A DNA stretch of 16,784 nucleotides from Spirochaetaceae bacterium (GCA_031283025.1 JAITCP010000158.1:1-16784); one strand, 5' to 3'. Shown: positions 1-7,804, numbered from the stretch's first letter. Notes: generated by a model not told the origin, from the sequence alone. Program-made: numbers and translations.

Positions 1-145
1 TCCCCTGGGTTTCATAGGAAACGCCGAATTCGTTCTTTATAAGAGGGTACGAAACGCCCTTAATGTTTTCCAGAAAACCAAAGAGAAACATCGCCGCATA
101 AAGAATGATCAGCAGCAAGGCTTGAGGTTTTTTTTTCTTTAACAT
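1..145 (-). CDS. MFS transporter, N-terminal fragment
   Basis: Only the first 48 codons are in the window; the gene runs off the left edge. Reading leftward from the ATG at 145, the product starts with a lysine-rich cytoplasmic stub (MLKKKKP), followed by a hydrophobic segment at about residues 9-24, then FGFLENIKGVSYP. The layout of a short positive N-terminus, TM1, and a G-x-x-x-N/D-rich loop before a periplasmic stretch resembles the start of major facilitator superfamily sugar or small-molecule permeases of the inner membrane. The substrate cannot be told. It diverges from the tandem TetR gene at 242, so that regulator may control it too. There is no clear Shine-Dalgarno sequence, and the candidate -10 box (154-159) is so close that the mRNA could be almost leaderless. 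The reading frame is well supported; the family call is moderate because so little is visible. Confidence 0.6.
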   Translation of the reverse strand, partial: MLKKKKPQALLLIILYAAMFLFGFLENIKGVSYPLIKNEFGVSYETQG

Positions 146-241
146 ACATCTATAGTATAAGGTTTGCAGTTAATAGACAAACCCCGCACATACTCTTGTC
201 CTTCTTCCTAAAAACCTGTTATACTGTCGGTTTAACTGACA
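146..241. promoter_or_regulatory. Divergent promoter region between MFS and TetR-TetR genes
   Basis: Two TATACT boxes face outward: one on the minus strand at 154-159 for the MFS gene, and one on the plus strand at 220-225 for the regulator, with TTGTCC at 196-201 as a possible -35 box (18-bp spacer). Both would give transcripts starting within about 10 nt of the start codons, and neither gene has a visible ribosome binding site. The boxes are read by eye and the -35 elements are weak. Confidence 0.35.
225..241. promoter_or_regulatory. 17-bp palindromic operator in front of the TetR-TetR gene
   Basis: TGTCGGTTTAACTGACA ends one base before the ATG at 242. Its arms pair as TGTC, then a mismatch, then GTT, around a central base. 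It overlaps the last base of the -10 box and the expected transcription start, a classic place for autorepression by a TetR-family protein. It shares a GTCGGT...AAC core with the larger palindrome at 1472-1497 in front of the efflux operon, which fits one regulator binding both. Inference from sequence only. Confidence 0.5.
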
Positions 242-1462
242 ATGACCAGGGATAATGTTATTGACGCCGCCTTCCGGGTATGGGGACAGGAATTTTACAA
301 AACCACCAGCCTTACCACTTTGGCCGGGACTCTGCAGGTTTCCAAGCCCGCCTTGTACCGGCATTTTCCCAGCAAGCAAGCCCTGCTGCAAGCCATGGAA
401 GAGCGCTTTTACGATGACTACGCCGCCGCCTTTACCCCCGCCCTCCGGGAGATACTGGAAAACCGGAATTGGCAGGAAAGGCTTCTGGCAATAGTGCGGT
501 TTATTGCCGGTTATTTTGCCCATCACCTGAACTACCTGATTTATTTCCTCATACAGTTTCACAGCAGCAATAAGGAACCCCGGTTTCGCATTGCACAGGC
601 CATGGCTAAACGGGGGCTCCATTTTACCGAACCTGCCTTCCGCAGCCCTACAGACCGGCAGTATCCGCCGGCGCTGGTTCTTGCGGGGATTACCGCTATT
701 TATGAGGTTGCCGAATTTCACCGGCGGCGGTACGGACTTAACGGTACGGAAAAAGGCTGTTCCGCCGTCCAGCCCCCAAAGGAGGAACCTTCTGAAGAGG
801 AGATTCGCTCTTTTGCCGAATCTGTCGCCAATAAAGTCCGGTCCGGCCTTCTTTTTGATCCTGCGCGCATAAACGCCATTTCCCTGGAAAAATTGGAAGC
901 CCTGCACCCGGCATCCCATACTCCTCCGAATCCGCTCTTAAAAGCGGTGGCGGAAGTTGTAGCGGAAGAAGGGCTCTGGAAGGCATCCATGGAAACGGTG
1001 GCAAAACGGTCGGGGCTTTCCAAAAGCGGGCTGTATGCCCACTTCAAAAGCAAAAAGGATATGCTTTCCCGGTTTTTTATGGCTGAATTTGAACACATTG
1101 CCGAATGTACCACCACCCGCATTGCCATGTCAGGGCTCCGGGAGGAGCGGCTTTATCTGGCTATTCTTTCCATTGCCGAGTATCTAAAGGCAAGGCCGGA
1201 GCTGCTTGTCGCCATGGACTGGGTAAGGATACAACGCCTGGAACTGAACATTTCACTTCCCCCCGCGCTGTACGATTTTTTTAACGATCTAAAGCCGGAG
1301 CGCTCCTCCGGGGATATTTGGGAAAATATCCCCCTGTGGATTCCCTTTTTGCTGGCAATTCTTCTTATACGGCTTAAAAAGCTGCCTGAGCTGGATTATA
1401 AGAGTTTACGGAAAATGTACAAATTTATTTGTCTTGGCATAAAAGGGCTTGACAATAATTGA
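242..1462 (+). CDS. Tandem TetR-family transcriptional regulator (two TetR units in one chain)
   Basis: This 406-residue protein is about twice the usual TetR length (about 190-220). The first unit starts at residue 1 with a helix (NVIDAAFRVWG) and a helix-turn-helix near residues 22-48 that ends in the family signature SKPALYRHFPSKQALL. A second complete N-terminal pattern starts near residue 230 (NPLLKAVAEVVAEEG), with its own helix-turn-helix near 249-275 ending in LSKSGLYAHFKSKKDML. Each is followed by a helical ligand/dimerisation-type region. One chain could therefore act as a covalent pseudo-dimer or bridge two operators. It lies immediately upstream of, and in the same direction as, an RND efflux operon. 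A strong promoter and palindrome overlap its 3' end, so local repression of that pump is the likely job. The start at 242 is chosen because the first helix begins there; it has no ribosome binding site. The ligand is unknown. Confidence 0.88.
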   Translation: MTRDNVIDAAFRVWGQEFYKTTSLTTLAGTLQVSKPALYRHFPSKQALLQAMEERFYDDYAAAFTPALREILENRNWQERLLAIVRFIAGYFAHHLNYLIYFLIQFHSSNKEPRFRIAQAMAKRGLHFTEPAFRSPTDRQYPPALVLAGITAIYEVAEFHRRRYGLNGTEKGCSAVQPPKEEPSEEEIRSFAESVANKVRSGLLFDPARINAISLEKLEALHPASHTPPNPLLKAVAEVVAEEGLWKASMETVAKRSGLSKSGLYAHFKSKKDMLSRFFMAEFEHIAECTTTRIAMSGLREERLYLAILSIAEYLKARPELLVAMDWVRIQRLELNISLPPALYDFFNDLKPERSSGDIWENIPLWIPFLLAILLIRLKKLPELDYKSLRKMYKFICLGIKGLDNN

Positions 1463-1497
1463 TAAATCCAGTATGTTAACGACTGGTCGGTAACATA
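1449..1497 (+). promoter_or_regulatory. Efflux operon promoter with overlapping 26-bp palindromic operator
   Basis: A perfect -35 box TTGACA (1449-1454), still inside the last codons of the TetR gene, is followed after exactly 17 bp by a -10 box TATGTT (1472-1477). A 26-bp inverted repeat at 1472-1497 starts on that -10 box. Its left arm is TATGTTAACGACT and the reverse complement of the right arm is TATGTTACCGACC, two mismatches in 13. Repressor bound here would block RNA polymerase. The natural candidate is the tandem TetR protein just upstream, whose own operator shares the GTCGGT core. A transcript from here would have a leader of about 215 nt containing the hairpin element at 1531-1645. 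Confidence 0.6.
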
Positions 1498-1530
1498 AAA
1501 ACGCCGCCAGCCCGTGTTTTGGAATATGGG

Positions 1531-1645
1531 AATCTCTAAAAACTTTAGTTTTTAGAGATTTACCGCTTAAAAACGCATGTTTCGCAGCCCAAAGGGCGAG
1601 AAACTGCAAAGGAACCACTAAAAACAACCGGTTTTTAGTGGTTCC
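1531..1645 (-). repeat. 115-bp paired-hairpin element, copy 1
   Basis: This copy is the reverse complement of the element at 9146-9260, same length, with about ten differences by eye. Plus-strand order: hairpin B at 1531-1560 (13-bp perfect stem, 4-nt loop TTTA, or TAAA on the minus strand), a small GCCC/GGGC hairpin at 1587-1597, and hairpin A at 1611-1645 (15-bp perfect stem, 5-nt loop AACCG, or CGGTT on the minus strand). The ends of A and B share arm sequence. It lies in the probable leader of the efflux operon, between the TetR operator and the tolC-like gene. It contains no open reading frame of its own. It is probably a MITE/REP-like dispersed element. Confidence 0.85.
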
Positions 1646-1652
1646 CATATGA

Positions 1653-1679
1653 TTGTATTATATTACAAAACATTATACT
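1653..1679 (+). promoter_or_regulatory. Possible second promoter for the efflux operon
   Basis: TATACT at 1674-1679 is a good -10 box 21 nt before the tolC-like start, but the best upstream partner (TTGTAT, 1653-1658) is weak and spaced only 15 bp away. If real, the hairpin element would have separated the operator from a gene-proximal promoter. The promoter at 1449-1477 is the stronger candidate. Confidence 0.25.
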
Positions 1680-1699
1680 GTTTTGAAACCGGAGTAGTT

Positions 1700-3091
1700 A
1701 TGAAGATAAAAATGTATGTGTTGTTTCTGGCCCTTGTACCGCGGATTTTTGCCCAGGAGGCCGGCGCTTCCCGGCCTGTTTCCATTACCCCGGACAAGGC
1801 GGTGGAAATGGCTATAGAAAACAACCTGAGCATCAAGCAGGCGCAGATAGCCAACGAAGCCAAGCGCAGGAACGCCAAAACGCCGTGGAATCAGTTAATT
1901 CCTACGGTAGATGTAGCCGGTACGCTGGGCAGGAGTAATATAGAGCGGTCGATAACCGGGTTTGTGCCGGTGCCAATCCCCGGTTACCCCATTTACGGCG
2001 TCATGCCCTATTCCGTTGACGCTCCCCAATGGTTTTTGTCCGGTTCCCTCCAGGTTGCGTTAAACCTCAATGTTGCGATTTACGCTGCGCTGGTGCAGAT
2101 TAAAGAAGAATACCAGGCGGGAAAAGTAACCATAGAAAAGGCAAAGCTGCAAATGGAACGGGATATACGCAAGGCGTACTATAATATGCTCCTGGCAAAA
2201 GAACGAATTTCCCTGTTGCAGGAAAGTTATGCCAATGCGGGGCGGCAGGTAACTATGGCGCAGGCAAATTACCGGGCGGGGCTGATCCCCGAAGTTTCCC
2301 TTTTACAGGTGCAGGTTGCGCGGGAAAACATGAAACCGCAAATTGACGAAGCGGAAAATGCCTACCGCATGGCTATGGCGTCTTTTGCCATGTTCTTAGG
2401 GCTTCCCTATAACGCGGAATTTGAACTGGTATCCCTGCCGGGAAACGCGGCATTTATCGTCCTGGAAGCGCAGGCGCTGATTTCACAGGCGGCGGCAAAC
2501 AAACCCGATATTGAAGAATTACGGCGGACTCTGGCGGCCCTTAAAGCGCAGAAAACGCTGTTGTTCTACTCCCTCTATACGCCAACCCTTTCCCTGGGGT
2601 TTACCATGGATCCCGCCTTTCAGGGTGATCCCTGGAAGGACAACTGGTTTAAGGGCGATTTATGGAAACAGCAGTCGGGAATGTTCAGGATTACCCTTGC
2701 ATGGCGGCTAAACGCGCTTCTTCCCTTTAGCAAAGAAGCCAATGATTACAAGGCCATGGAGGATGCGGTTAAGGCCATGGAACTGGGAATGTTCCGGGCA
2801 ATACAGGGAACCGAAGTGGAGGTCTACAATATAATTCTGCAATTGGAAAAAACAAGAACCACTGCGGAAGCCCAACGCTTAACGGTAGAGTTGGCTGAAC
2901 GAACCCTCAGGCTGTCAGAAACCGCCTACCGGAACGGCCTTAAGCAGTTCATAGAAGTTCAAAACGATGAGTTAGCCCTGCGCCAGGCCAGGCTGGGATC
3001 TCTCCAGCAGAATTATACTTACCTTATGGGTTTGCTTGATCTTGAATACGCCCTTGGGGTTCCTTTTGGTTCCCTAAGCGCTCAAAAATAA
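1700..3091 (+). CDS. TolC-like outer-membrane efflux protein
   Basis: This 463-residue protein belongs to the outer membrane factor family, which forms the trimeric channel of tripartite pumps. It begins with a signal peptide (MKIKMYVLFLALVPRIFA, probable cleavage before QEAG). The mature part opens with ITPDKAVEMAIENNLSIKQAQI, the usual first OEP helix. Two helical halves follow, the second ending with RLTVELAERTLRLSETAYRNG and a DELALRQARLGSLQQNYTYLMGLLDLE segment typical of the C-terminal OEP repeat. An in-frame ATG lies upstream at 1649, but the start at 1700 is preferred because GGAG at 1691-1694 is correctly spaced and the signal peptide begins there. It is the first gene of the efflux operon; the adaptor gene follows after 12 nt. 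Confidence 0.9.
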   Translation: MKIKMYVLFLALVPRIFAQEAGASRPVSITPDKAVEMAIENNLSIKQAQIANEAKRRNAKTPWNQLIPTVDVAGTLGRSNIERSITGFVPVPIPGYPIYGVMPYSVDAPQWFLSGSLQVALNLNVAIYAALVQIKEEYQAGKVTIEKAKLQMERDIRKAYYNMLLAKERISLLQESYANAGRQVTMAQANYRAGLIPEVSLLQVQVARENMKPQIDEAENAYRMAMASFAMFLGLPYNAEFELVSLPGNAAFIVLEAQALISQAAANKPDIEELRRTLAALKAQKTLLFYSLYTPTLSLGFTMDPAFQGDPWKDNWFKGDLWKQQSGMFRITLAWRLNALLPFSKEANDYKAMEDAVKAMELGMFRAIQGTEVEVYNIILQLEKTRTTAEAQRLTVELAERTLRLSETAYRNGLKQFIEVQNDELALRQARLGSLQQNYTYLMGLLDLEYALGVPFGSLSAQK

Positions 3092-3103
3092 AGTGAGGTT
3101 ATT

Positions 3104-4150
3104 ATGAAAAATCGCTCTTTTCTCTGCATATCCGGCGCTTTAGCGCTTGTTTTCCTTTGCTTCCTTCTTGCGTCATGCGGCGGAAAAAAGCCCGGCGGCC
3201 CCATGCAGAATGTGCCGGTATTTGCTGTGAACACCAGTACCGCCGCCCAGGGCCAAATATGGGATTACATTGCTCTTTCCGGGGACATTATCGCCGGTTC
3301 CACAGTGGACGTATATTCCGATGTGGCCGGAAAAATTACGCGGGTGTATGTTGAAGTAGGCCGGCGGGTTAGCCGGGGCACTCCCATTGCGGCGGTTGAT
3401 CCCAGCAAGCCGGGAATGAACTTTATTCCCGGCGTGGCAAGCGCTCCCATAGCGGGGACGATTATTGCCCTGCCGGCCCAGATAGGCGCCACAGTAAGCC
3501 AGGCAGTTCCCCTGGCCCGCATATCCGGCACCAGCGCTCTGGAAATAAAACTCCATGTAGCGGAACGCTTTATCTCCAAGGTGGCAATGAACCAGCTTTG
3601 CGAAATCAGCCTGGACGCGTGGCCCGGAGAAGTTTTTCGGGGCACCGTTACAGAGATAAGCCCCGTGGTGGATGCCGCTTCCCGTACCATGGAAGTAAAA
3701 GTGAATGTAACCAACCAGGGAGATAAATTAAAGGAAGGGATGTTTGCCAAGGTAAAACTTATTACCACCCAAAGGGAAAACATCGTAAAAATACCCGCAT
3801 CCGCCCTGATTCAGCGTTTTGGCGAAAGTTATGTGTTTGTTGTGGAAGAGCTTGAGCCGGAGGCTGCGCCAAGCGCTGAACAGCCCGCAGAAAAAAAAGG
3901 TTTCTTTGCTTCGCTTTTTGGCAAAAAGGAAGAAGCCAATGATGCAGCCGCGCCGGAAACCCCTCCGGCTAAACTCTATGAGGCCAAAAAACGCATCGTC
4001 AAACCGGGCATTTTAATTGACGGAGTGCTGGAAATAATGGACGGCCTAAAACCCGGTGAAGAATTTATAATTAAAGGCCAAACCCTGCTGAATGACGGTG
4101 CCCGCGTTAACGTCATAGAAAGGGTAGCGCCCCTTAATGCGGAACGCTAG
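3104..4150 (+). CDS. RND efflux periplasmic adaptor lipoprotein (HlyD/MFP family)
   Basis: This 348-residue membrane-fusion protein links the inner-membrane RND pump to the TolC-like channel. The N-terminus is a lipoprotein signal with lipobox LASC and acylated cysteine at residue 25. Then come a barrel-sandwich/lipoyl half (STVDVYSDVAGKITRVYVEVGRRV), its partner half (SAPIAGTIIALPAQIGATV), a beta-barrel (GTVTEISPVVDAASRTMEV) and a membrane-proximal domain (VKIPASALIQRFGESYVFVVE). The helical hairpin between the lipoyl halves is almost absent, as in short MFPs. An unusual charged, alanine/proline-rich insert (roughly residues 249-292, including KKGFFASLFGKKEE) splits the membrane-proximal domain before KKRIVKPGI. 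GAGG precedes the start. The next gene starts 9 nt after the stop. Confidence 0.9.
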   Translation: MKNRSFLCISGALALVFLCFLLASCGGKKPGGPMQNVPVFAVNTSTAAQGQIWDYIALSGDIIAGSTVDVYSDVAGKITRVYVEVGRRVSRGTPIAAVDPSKPGMNFIPGVASAPIAGTIIALPAQIGATVSQAVPLARISGTSALEIKLHVAERFISKVAMNQLCEISLDAWPGEVFRGTVTEISPVVDAASRTMEVKVNVTNQGDKLKEGMFAKVKLITTQRENIVKIPASALIQRFGESYVFVVEELEPEAAPSAEQPAEKKGFFASLFGKKEEANDAAAPETPPAKLYEAKKRIVKPGILIDGVLEIMDGLKPGEEFIIKGQTLLNDGARVNVIERVAPLNAER

Positions 4151-4159
4151 GAGGCTGGT

Positions 4160-7100
4160 ATGAGTGTCGCCCAAAAAGTAGTTAACAGGCCAACCACGTT
4201 TTTTATCTTTTTTTTGCTGCTCATTGGCCTGGGTTTTTTTGCGTTAGCCAACCTTCATATTGACCTTTGGCCGGAAATAAGCCCCCCCTATCTGGTTGTC
4301 ATAACGCGGTATCCCGGCGCAAGCCCGGAAGAAATAGAGCGGACTATAGTCCGGCCCATGGAAGCGGCCCTGTCCACCATTTCAAGTTTGGAAAAGGTAA
4401 CGTCTGTATCCTCCAAAGGATCGGGGTCTGTGATCATGGAGTTTACCTACGGAACCGATTTAGCCGACGCGTCAAACTCGGTGCGGGATTCCCTTGAACG
4501 GATCAGGGGTTACCGGCCCACCGGAGCGGATTCGCCGATGATCTTTAAATTTGATCCGTCCATGATTCCTATCATGGGCCTTATGATAAGGGGCAACCGT
4601 TCCCAGGAAGAACTGCGGGAAATTGCAGAAAACACGATTATTCCCCGCATAGAACAAACCCCCGGCGTGGCTACCGCCAGCATTAACGGGGGCCGTGAAA
4701 AGATCGTCAAGGTAGAAATACCTCAAAGCCGGCTGGAAGCCTACGGCCTTACGGTAACGCAGATACAGCAGATGTTGGCGGCCAACAATACCCAGGTTGC
4801 CGCAGGGACAATCACAGAAGAAGGAATGTCCTATATTCTAACCACCATGGGCGAGTACCAGTCGCTGGAAGAAATCCGCAGCACGGTTATTTCTTATCAG
4901 GGCGGAGGGCTGGTGGGCGGCAAGCCCATGCCCTACAGCGTGTACCTGCGCGACCTTGCCAATGTGTATGAAGGATACCGCGATCAAACCAGTTTGGTAC
5001 TGGTTAACGGAACTCCTTCTGTAATGATGATGGTTCAAAAGCAGAGCGGAAAAAATTCCGTCCAGACGGCGCGTGACCTTAGAACACGCCTTGTGCGGAT
5101 TCAACAGGAAATGCCGCGGGACCTGGAAATACAGGAAATGTGGAACACTACCGACCAAATAGAAAATTCGATTAACCAGGTTACCTCCACCGCAATAAGC
5201 GGGGCGGTTCTTGCAATCCTTATCCTCTTTTTGTTCCTCCGTTCCATTAAACCTACAATTATCATTGGCGTGGCAATTCCCGTTTCTATCATCATTACGA
5301 TCATGACAATGTACTTTGCCGGCCTCACCTTGAACCTGATGACCCTGGCGGGGCTGGTATTGGGAGTAGGTATGCTGGTAGATAACTCCATAGTTATCCT
5401 GGAAAACATTTACCATTACCGGGAAAAGGGAGCAAAACTGCGGCCTGCGGCAATACTGGGAACTTCGGAAATGCTTACCGCCATTATCGCTTCCACTGTT
5501 ACGACAATCTGCGTTTTTGCCCCTCTGGTAATGTTCAAAAATCTTCTGGGAATGGGGGGGGAAATGTTTTCCGGCCTCGCCTTTACCGTGGTTATCTCCC
5601 TGTCCGTTTCCCTTTTGGTGGCAATGTTCCTGGTGCCGGTCCTTTCCAGCCATTACCTGCCTCTGGTTACCCGGAAACAAAAGCCCCTTACCGGCCCGCT
5701 AGTAGGGATCGATAAAATCATAGGAAACTTTTTATACTGGCTGGATGACAAGTACCGTCGTGCGGTTCGTAAAGTACTCAAACATAAACTGATCGTAATC
5801 GTCTCCGTTATTGTCCTGTTTGTCGTCAGCATGGTAGTGGCGTTTACCGTTGTAGGATATGAATTCATGCCCCAGCAGGAAGCGGACAGTGTTTCTATCA
5901 GCGCAACGCTTCCCATGGGTACTGCCCTGACTTCAACAGAATCAACCCTGCAGCAGCTTCAGGGCATTATTGAACGGGATATTGATAAAGCCGTCTATAA
6001 AGAAATTATCCTTAATGCCGGGGGCGGCGGTATGATGAGCAGCGGCGGAAGCCATACCGGTTCCCTGCGCATTAATCTGGTTGATTACAAAGACCGGACT
6101 ATGACGGCGGATCAGATAAAAGACAAGCTCCGCAATCACTTTAACGAATTCCCCGGCGTTATGTTTTCTTTTGGCGGCAGCTTTGGCGGCGGCGGAATGT
6201 TTGGCGCGGGAAATTCGATAGACATAGTACTGCGTACAGACGATCTGGTTAAAGGTAAGGCATTGGGGGATCGTATTGCAACGCTGATAAAAGAAAAAGT
6301 TCCGAATGCCACAGAGCCGACGGTAGATTTGCGGGACGGGCTTCCTCAAATTGAAATAGAAATAAACCGGGAAAAACTCTATGCCCTGGGTCTTAATACC
6401 TACACGGTGGGCAACGAGATAAAGGCCGCCGTTGACGGTATAACCGCTACCCGGTACAAGAGCGCCGGCCATGACTATGACGTAGTGCTCATCCTTGCCG
6501 AGGCGGATCGCAGTACCCGTCCCGCGCTGGATCAAATCTTTGTAAACAGCCAGATAGCGGGCAGGGTTCCCCTGTCCAGTTTTGCCAGTTATAAAGAAGG
6601 AACCGGCCCCTTAACGATTAACCGCGAAAACCAAAGCCGCGTCATTCATGTTACCGCCGGCATGGCTCCGGGAACCAAGCTAAGCGAACTGTCGGAAGAG
6701 GTGCGTAACCTTGTTACTGCGGAAATCCCCGCGGAAGACGATGTAATAATATCTTTTGAGGGCGATACGGCGGAATTGGTAAAGATGATGATAACCTTTG
6801 TCTTAATCCTTATCGTGGCGTTCTTTTTGGTATTTGGGGTTATGGCAAGCCTTTTTGAATCGTTCAGGGATCCCTTTATCATTATCTTTACCATACCCCT
6901 GTCCATGATAGGAATTGTGCTTATCTACATTATCACCGGCACAATCTTTAATATTCTTACCGCAGTGGGGCTTTTGGTACTTTTGGGGGTTATTGTCAAT
7001 AACGGCATAATCCTGGTGGACTACACCAACCTGCTGCGCAAGCGCGGTTTGGGTCTGATAGACGCGTGCGTGGAAGCCGCCGGGAACCGCCTGCGCCCCA

Positions 7101-7387
7101 TACTTATGACCACCCTGACCACGATTCTGGGCCTCCTTCCCATGGCTTTTTTCCCCGGAGAAGGTTCGGAACTGGTAGCGCCCATCGGAAAAACAGTACT
7201 TGGCGGGCTTACTTTTGGCACGCTTATGACGCTGTTTCTTATGCCCACCATTTATGCCATTATGAACAAACGGGACGATGAACGGAAAGCAAAACGGGAA
7301 GCCGAGCGGGAAGCCATAGCCGCAGGTTTGGGCCGCAAAGCCGCCCATGCGGAAATTAAGGAGGAGGAACAAGATGCTGAGGGTTGA
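4160..7387 (+). CDS. RND-family efflux transporter permease (AcrB-like)
   Basis: At 1075 residues this matches the family length (about 1030-1070). It shows the N-terminal TM1, the porter signature PGASPEEIERTIVRPMEAAL, and two six-helix bundles separated by two large periplasmic loops. The proton-relay region reads GMLVDNS, with Asp408 kept and Asn409 in place of the second aspartate of AcrB. In the second bundle, at the position of the AcrB TM10 lysine motif, it reads VNNGIILVDY (N947-N948). These variants occur in many non-proteobacterial RND pumps. The second periplasmic half has glycine-rich loops near residues 615-690. The last 40 residues are a charged cytoplasmic tail. GGAGG five bases before the ATG is an ideal ribosome binding site. 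With the tolC-like and adaptor genes it forms a complete drug/solute efflux system; the substrate is unknown. Confidence 0.93.
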   Translation: MSVAQKVVNRPTTFFIFFLLLIGLGFFALANLHIDLWPEISPPYLVVITRYPGASPEEIERTIVRPMEAALSTISSLEKVTSVSSKGSGSVIMEFTYGTDLADASNSVRDSLERIRGYRPTGADSPMIFKFDPSMIPIMGLMIRGNRSQEELREIAENTIIPRIEQTPGVATASINGGREKIVKVEIPQSRLEAYGLTVTQIQQMLAANNTQVAAGTITEEGMSYILTTMGEYQSLEEIRSTVISYQGGGLVGGKPMPYSVYLRDLANVYEGYRDQTSLVLVNGTPSVMMMVQKQSGKNSVQTARDLRTRLVRIQQEMPRDLEIQEMWNTTDQIENSINQVTSTAISGAVLAILILFLFLRSIKPTIIIGVAIPVSIIITIMTMYFAGLTLNLMTLAGLVLGVGMLVDNSIVILENIYHYREKGAKLRPAAILGTSEMLTAIIASTVTTICVFAPLVMFKNLLGMGGEMFSGLAFTVVISLSVSLLVAMFLVPVLSSHYLPLVTRKQKPLTGPLVGIDKIIGNFLYWLDDKYRRAVRKVLKHKLIVIVSVIVLFVVSMVVAFTVVGYEFMPQQEADSVSISATLPMGTALTSTESTLQQLQGIIERDIDKAVYKEIILNAGGGGMMSSGGSHTGSLRINLVDYKDRTMTADQIKDKLRNHFNEFPGVMFSFGGSFGGGGMFGAGNSIDIVLRTDDLVKGKALGDRIATLIKEKVPNATEPTVDLRDGLPQIEIEINREKLYALGLNTYTVGNEIKAAVDGITATRYKSAGHDYDVVLILAEADRSTRPALDQIFVNSQIAGRVPLSSFASYKEGTGPLTINRENQSRVIHVTAGMAPGTKLSELSEEVRNLVTAEIPAEDDVIISFEGDTAELVKMMITFVLILIVAFFLVFGVMASLFESFRDPFIIIFTIPLSMIGIVLIYIITGTIFNILTAVGLLVLLGVIVNNGIILVDYTNLLRKRGLGLIDACVEAAGNRLRPILMTTLTTILGLLPMAFFPGEGSELVAPIGKTVLGGLTFGTLMTLFLMPTIYAIMNKRDDERKAKREAEREAIAAGLGRKAAHAEIKEEEQDAEG

Positions 7388-7646
7388 AATAATAGCCAAT
7401 CATTCGGTAGAAGAAAATATACTGGACGCATTGAAAGATCACGGGGTAGGTAAGTACTACACCCTCTATCCCAGGGTAACCGGAGCCGGTTCTTCCGGCC
7501 CCCGCATGGGGGATGCCGTCTGGCCGGAAGAAAACTTTGCTCTGGTTATCTATTGCGAAAAGGAAGAAGCCGGCGGCATAGAAAGCGCCGTGGCGGAAGT
7601 CAAGGAAAAGTACCCCGATGAAGGGGTAAAACTCTTCACCATGTAA
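7374..7646 (+). CDS. Small PII-like RND-associated protein (PG0541-like)
   Basis: This 90-residue soluble protein starts at the ATG at 7374, inside the end of the RND gene, with GGAGGAGG just upstream. An earlier in-frame ATG at 7347 is less likely because it lacks that site and would lie deeper in the pump gene. The product begins MLRVEIIANHSVEENILDAL, has a glycine-rich central loop (TGAGSSGPRMGDAVWPEENF), and ends VIYCEKEEAGG...VKEKYPDEGVKLF. This beta-alpha-beta plan resembles the PII/GlnB fold and what I know of the PG0541 'transporter-associated' family, found beside RND pumps. Tight translational coupling to the pump gene supports a role in sensing or regulating the pump. No biochemical function is shown. 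Confidence 0.75.
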   Translation: MLRVEIIANHSVEENILDALKDHGVGKYYTLYPRVTGAGSSGPRMGDAVWPEENFALVIYCEKEEAGGIESAVAEVKEKYPDEGVKLFTM

Positions 7647-7705
7647 CGAACCGGATACTTATACTCTGTTTCTCTCGCCAATGCCTTAGCGGTGTGCGTG
7701 CGTGA

Positions 7706-7733
7706 TTGACTTTTCTTGGTTATATAGTATATT
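7706..7733 (+). promoter_or_regulatory. Promoter for phosphofructokinase gene
   Basis: TTGACT (7706-7711) and TATATT (7728-7733) are separated by 16 bp. An AT-rich leader of about 65 nt follows, with AAGGA shortly before the ATG at 7805. No clear factor-independent terminator is visible between the end of the efflux operon (7646) and this promoter. Confidence 0.5.
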
Positions 7734-7804
7734 ATAGATATTAAGAAAAAGCGGACGTTATTGTTCCGAATATTCATTTATCCGATATTAAAAAGGACAA
7801 AGCC

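Noticed and set aside
170..919. 249-residue open frame on the minus strand
   Set aside because: Lies antisense over the first TetR unit, whose motifs are clear; low-complexity glycine/proline-rich product with no family resemblance.
1649..1699. Upstream extension of the tolC-like gene to the ATG at 1649
   Set aside because: Would put 17 residues before a good signal peptide and would overlap the candidate promoter; the GGAG site supports 1700.
4838..5680. 280-residue open frame on the minus strand
   Set aside because: Antisense shadow of the RND pump gene; histidine/glutamine-rich product without recognisable structure.
5942..6535. 197-residue open frame on the minus strand
   Set aside because: Antisense shadow of the RND pump gene with no ribosome binding site or family signature.
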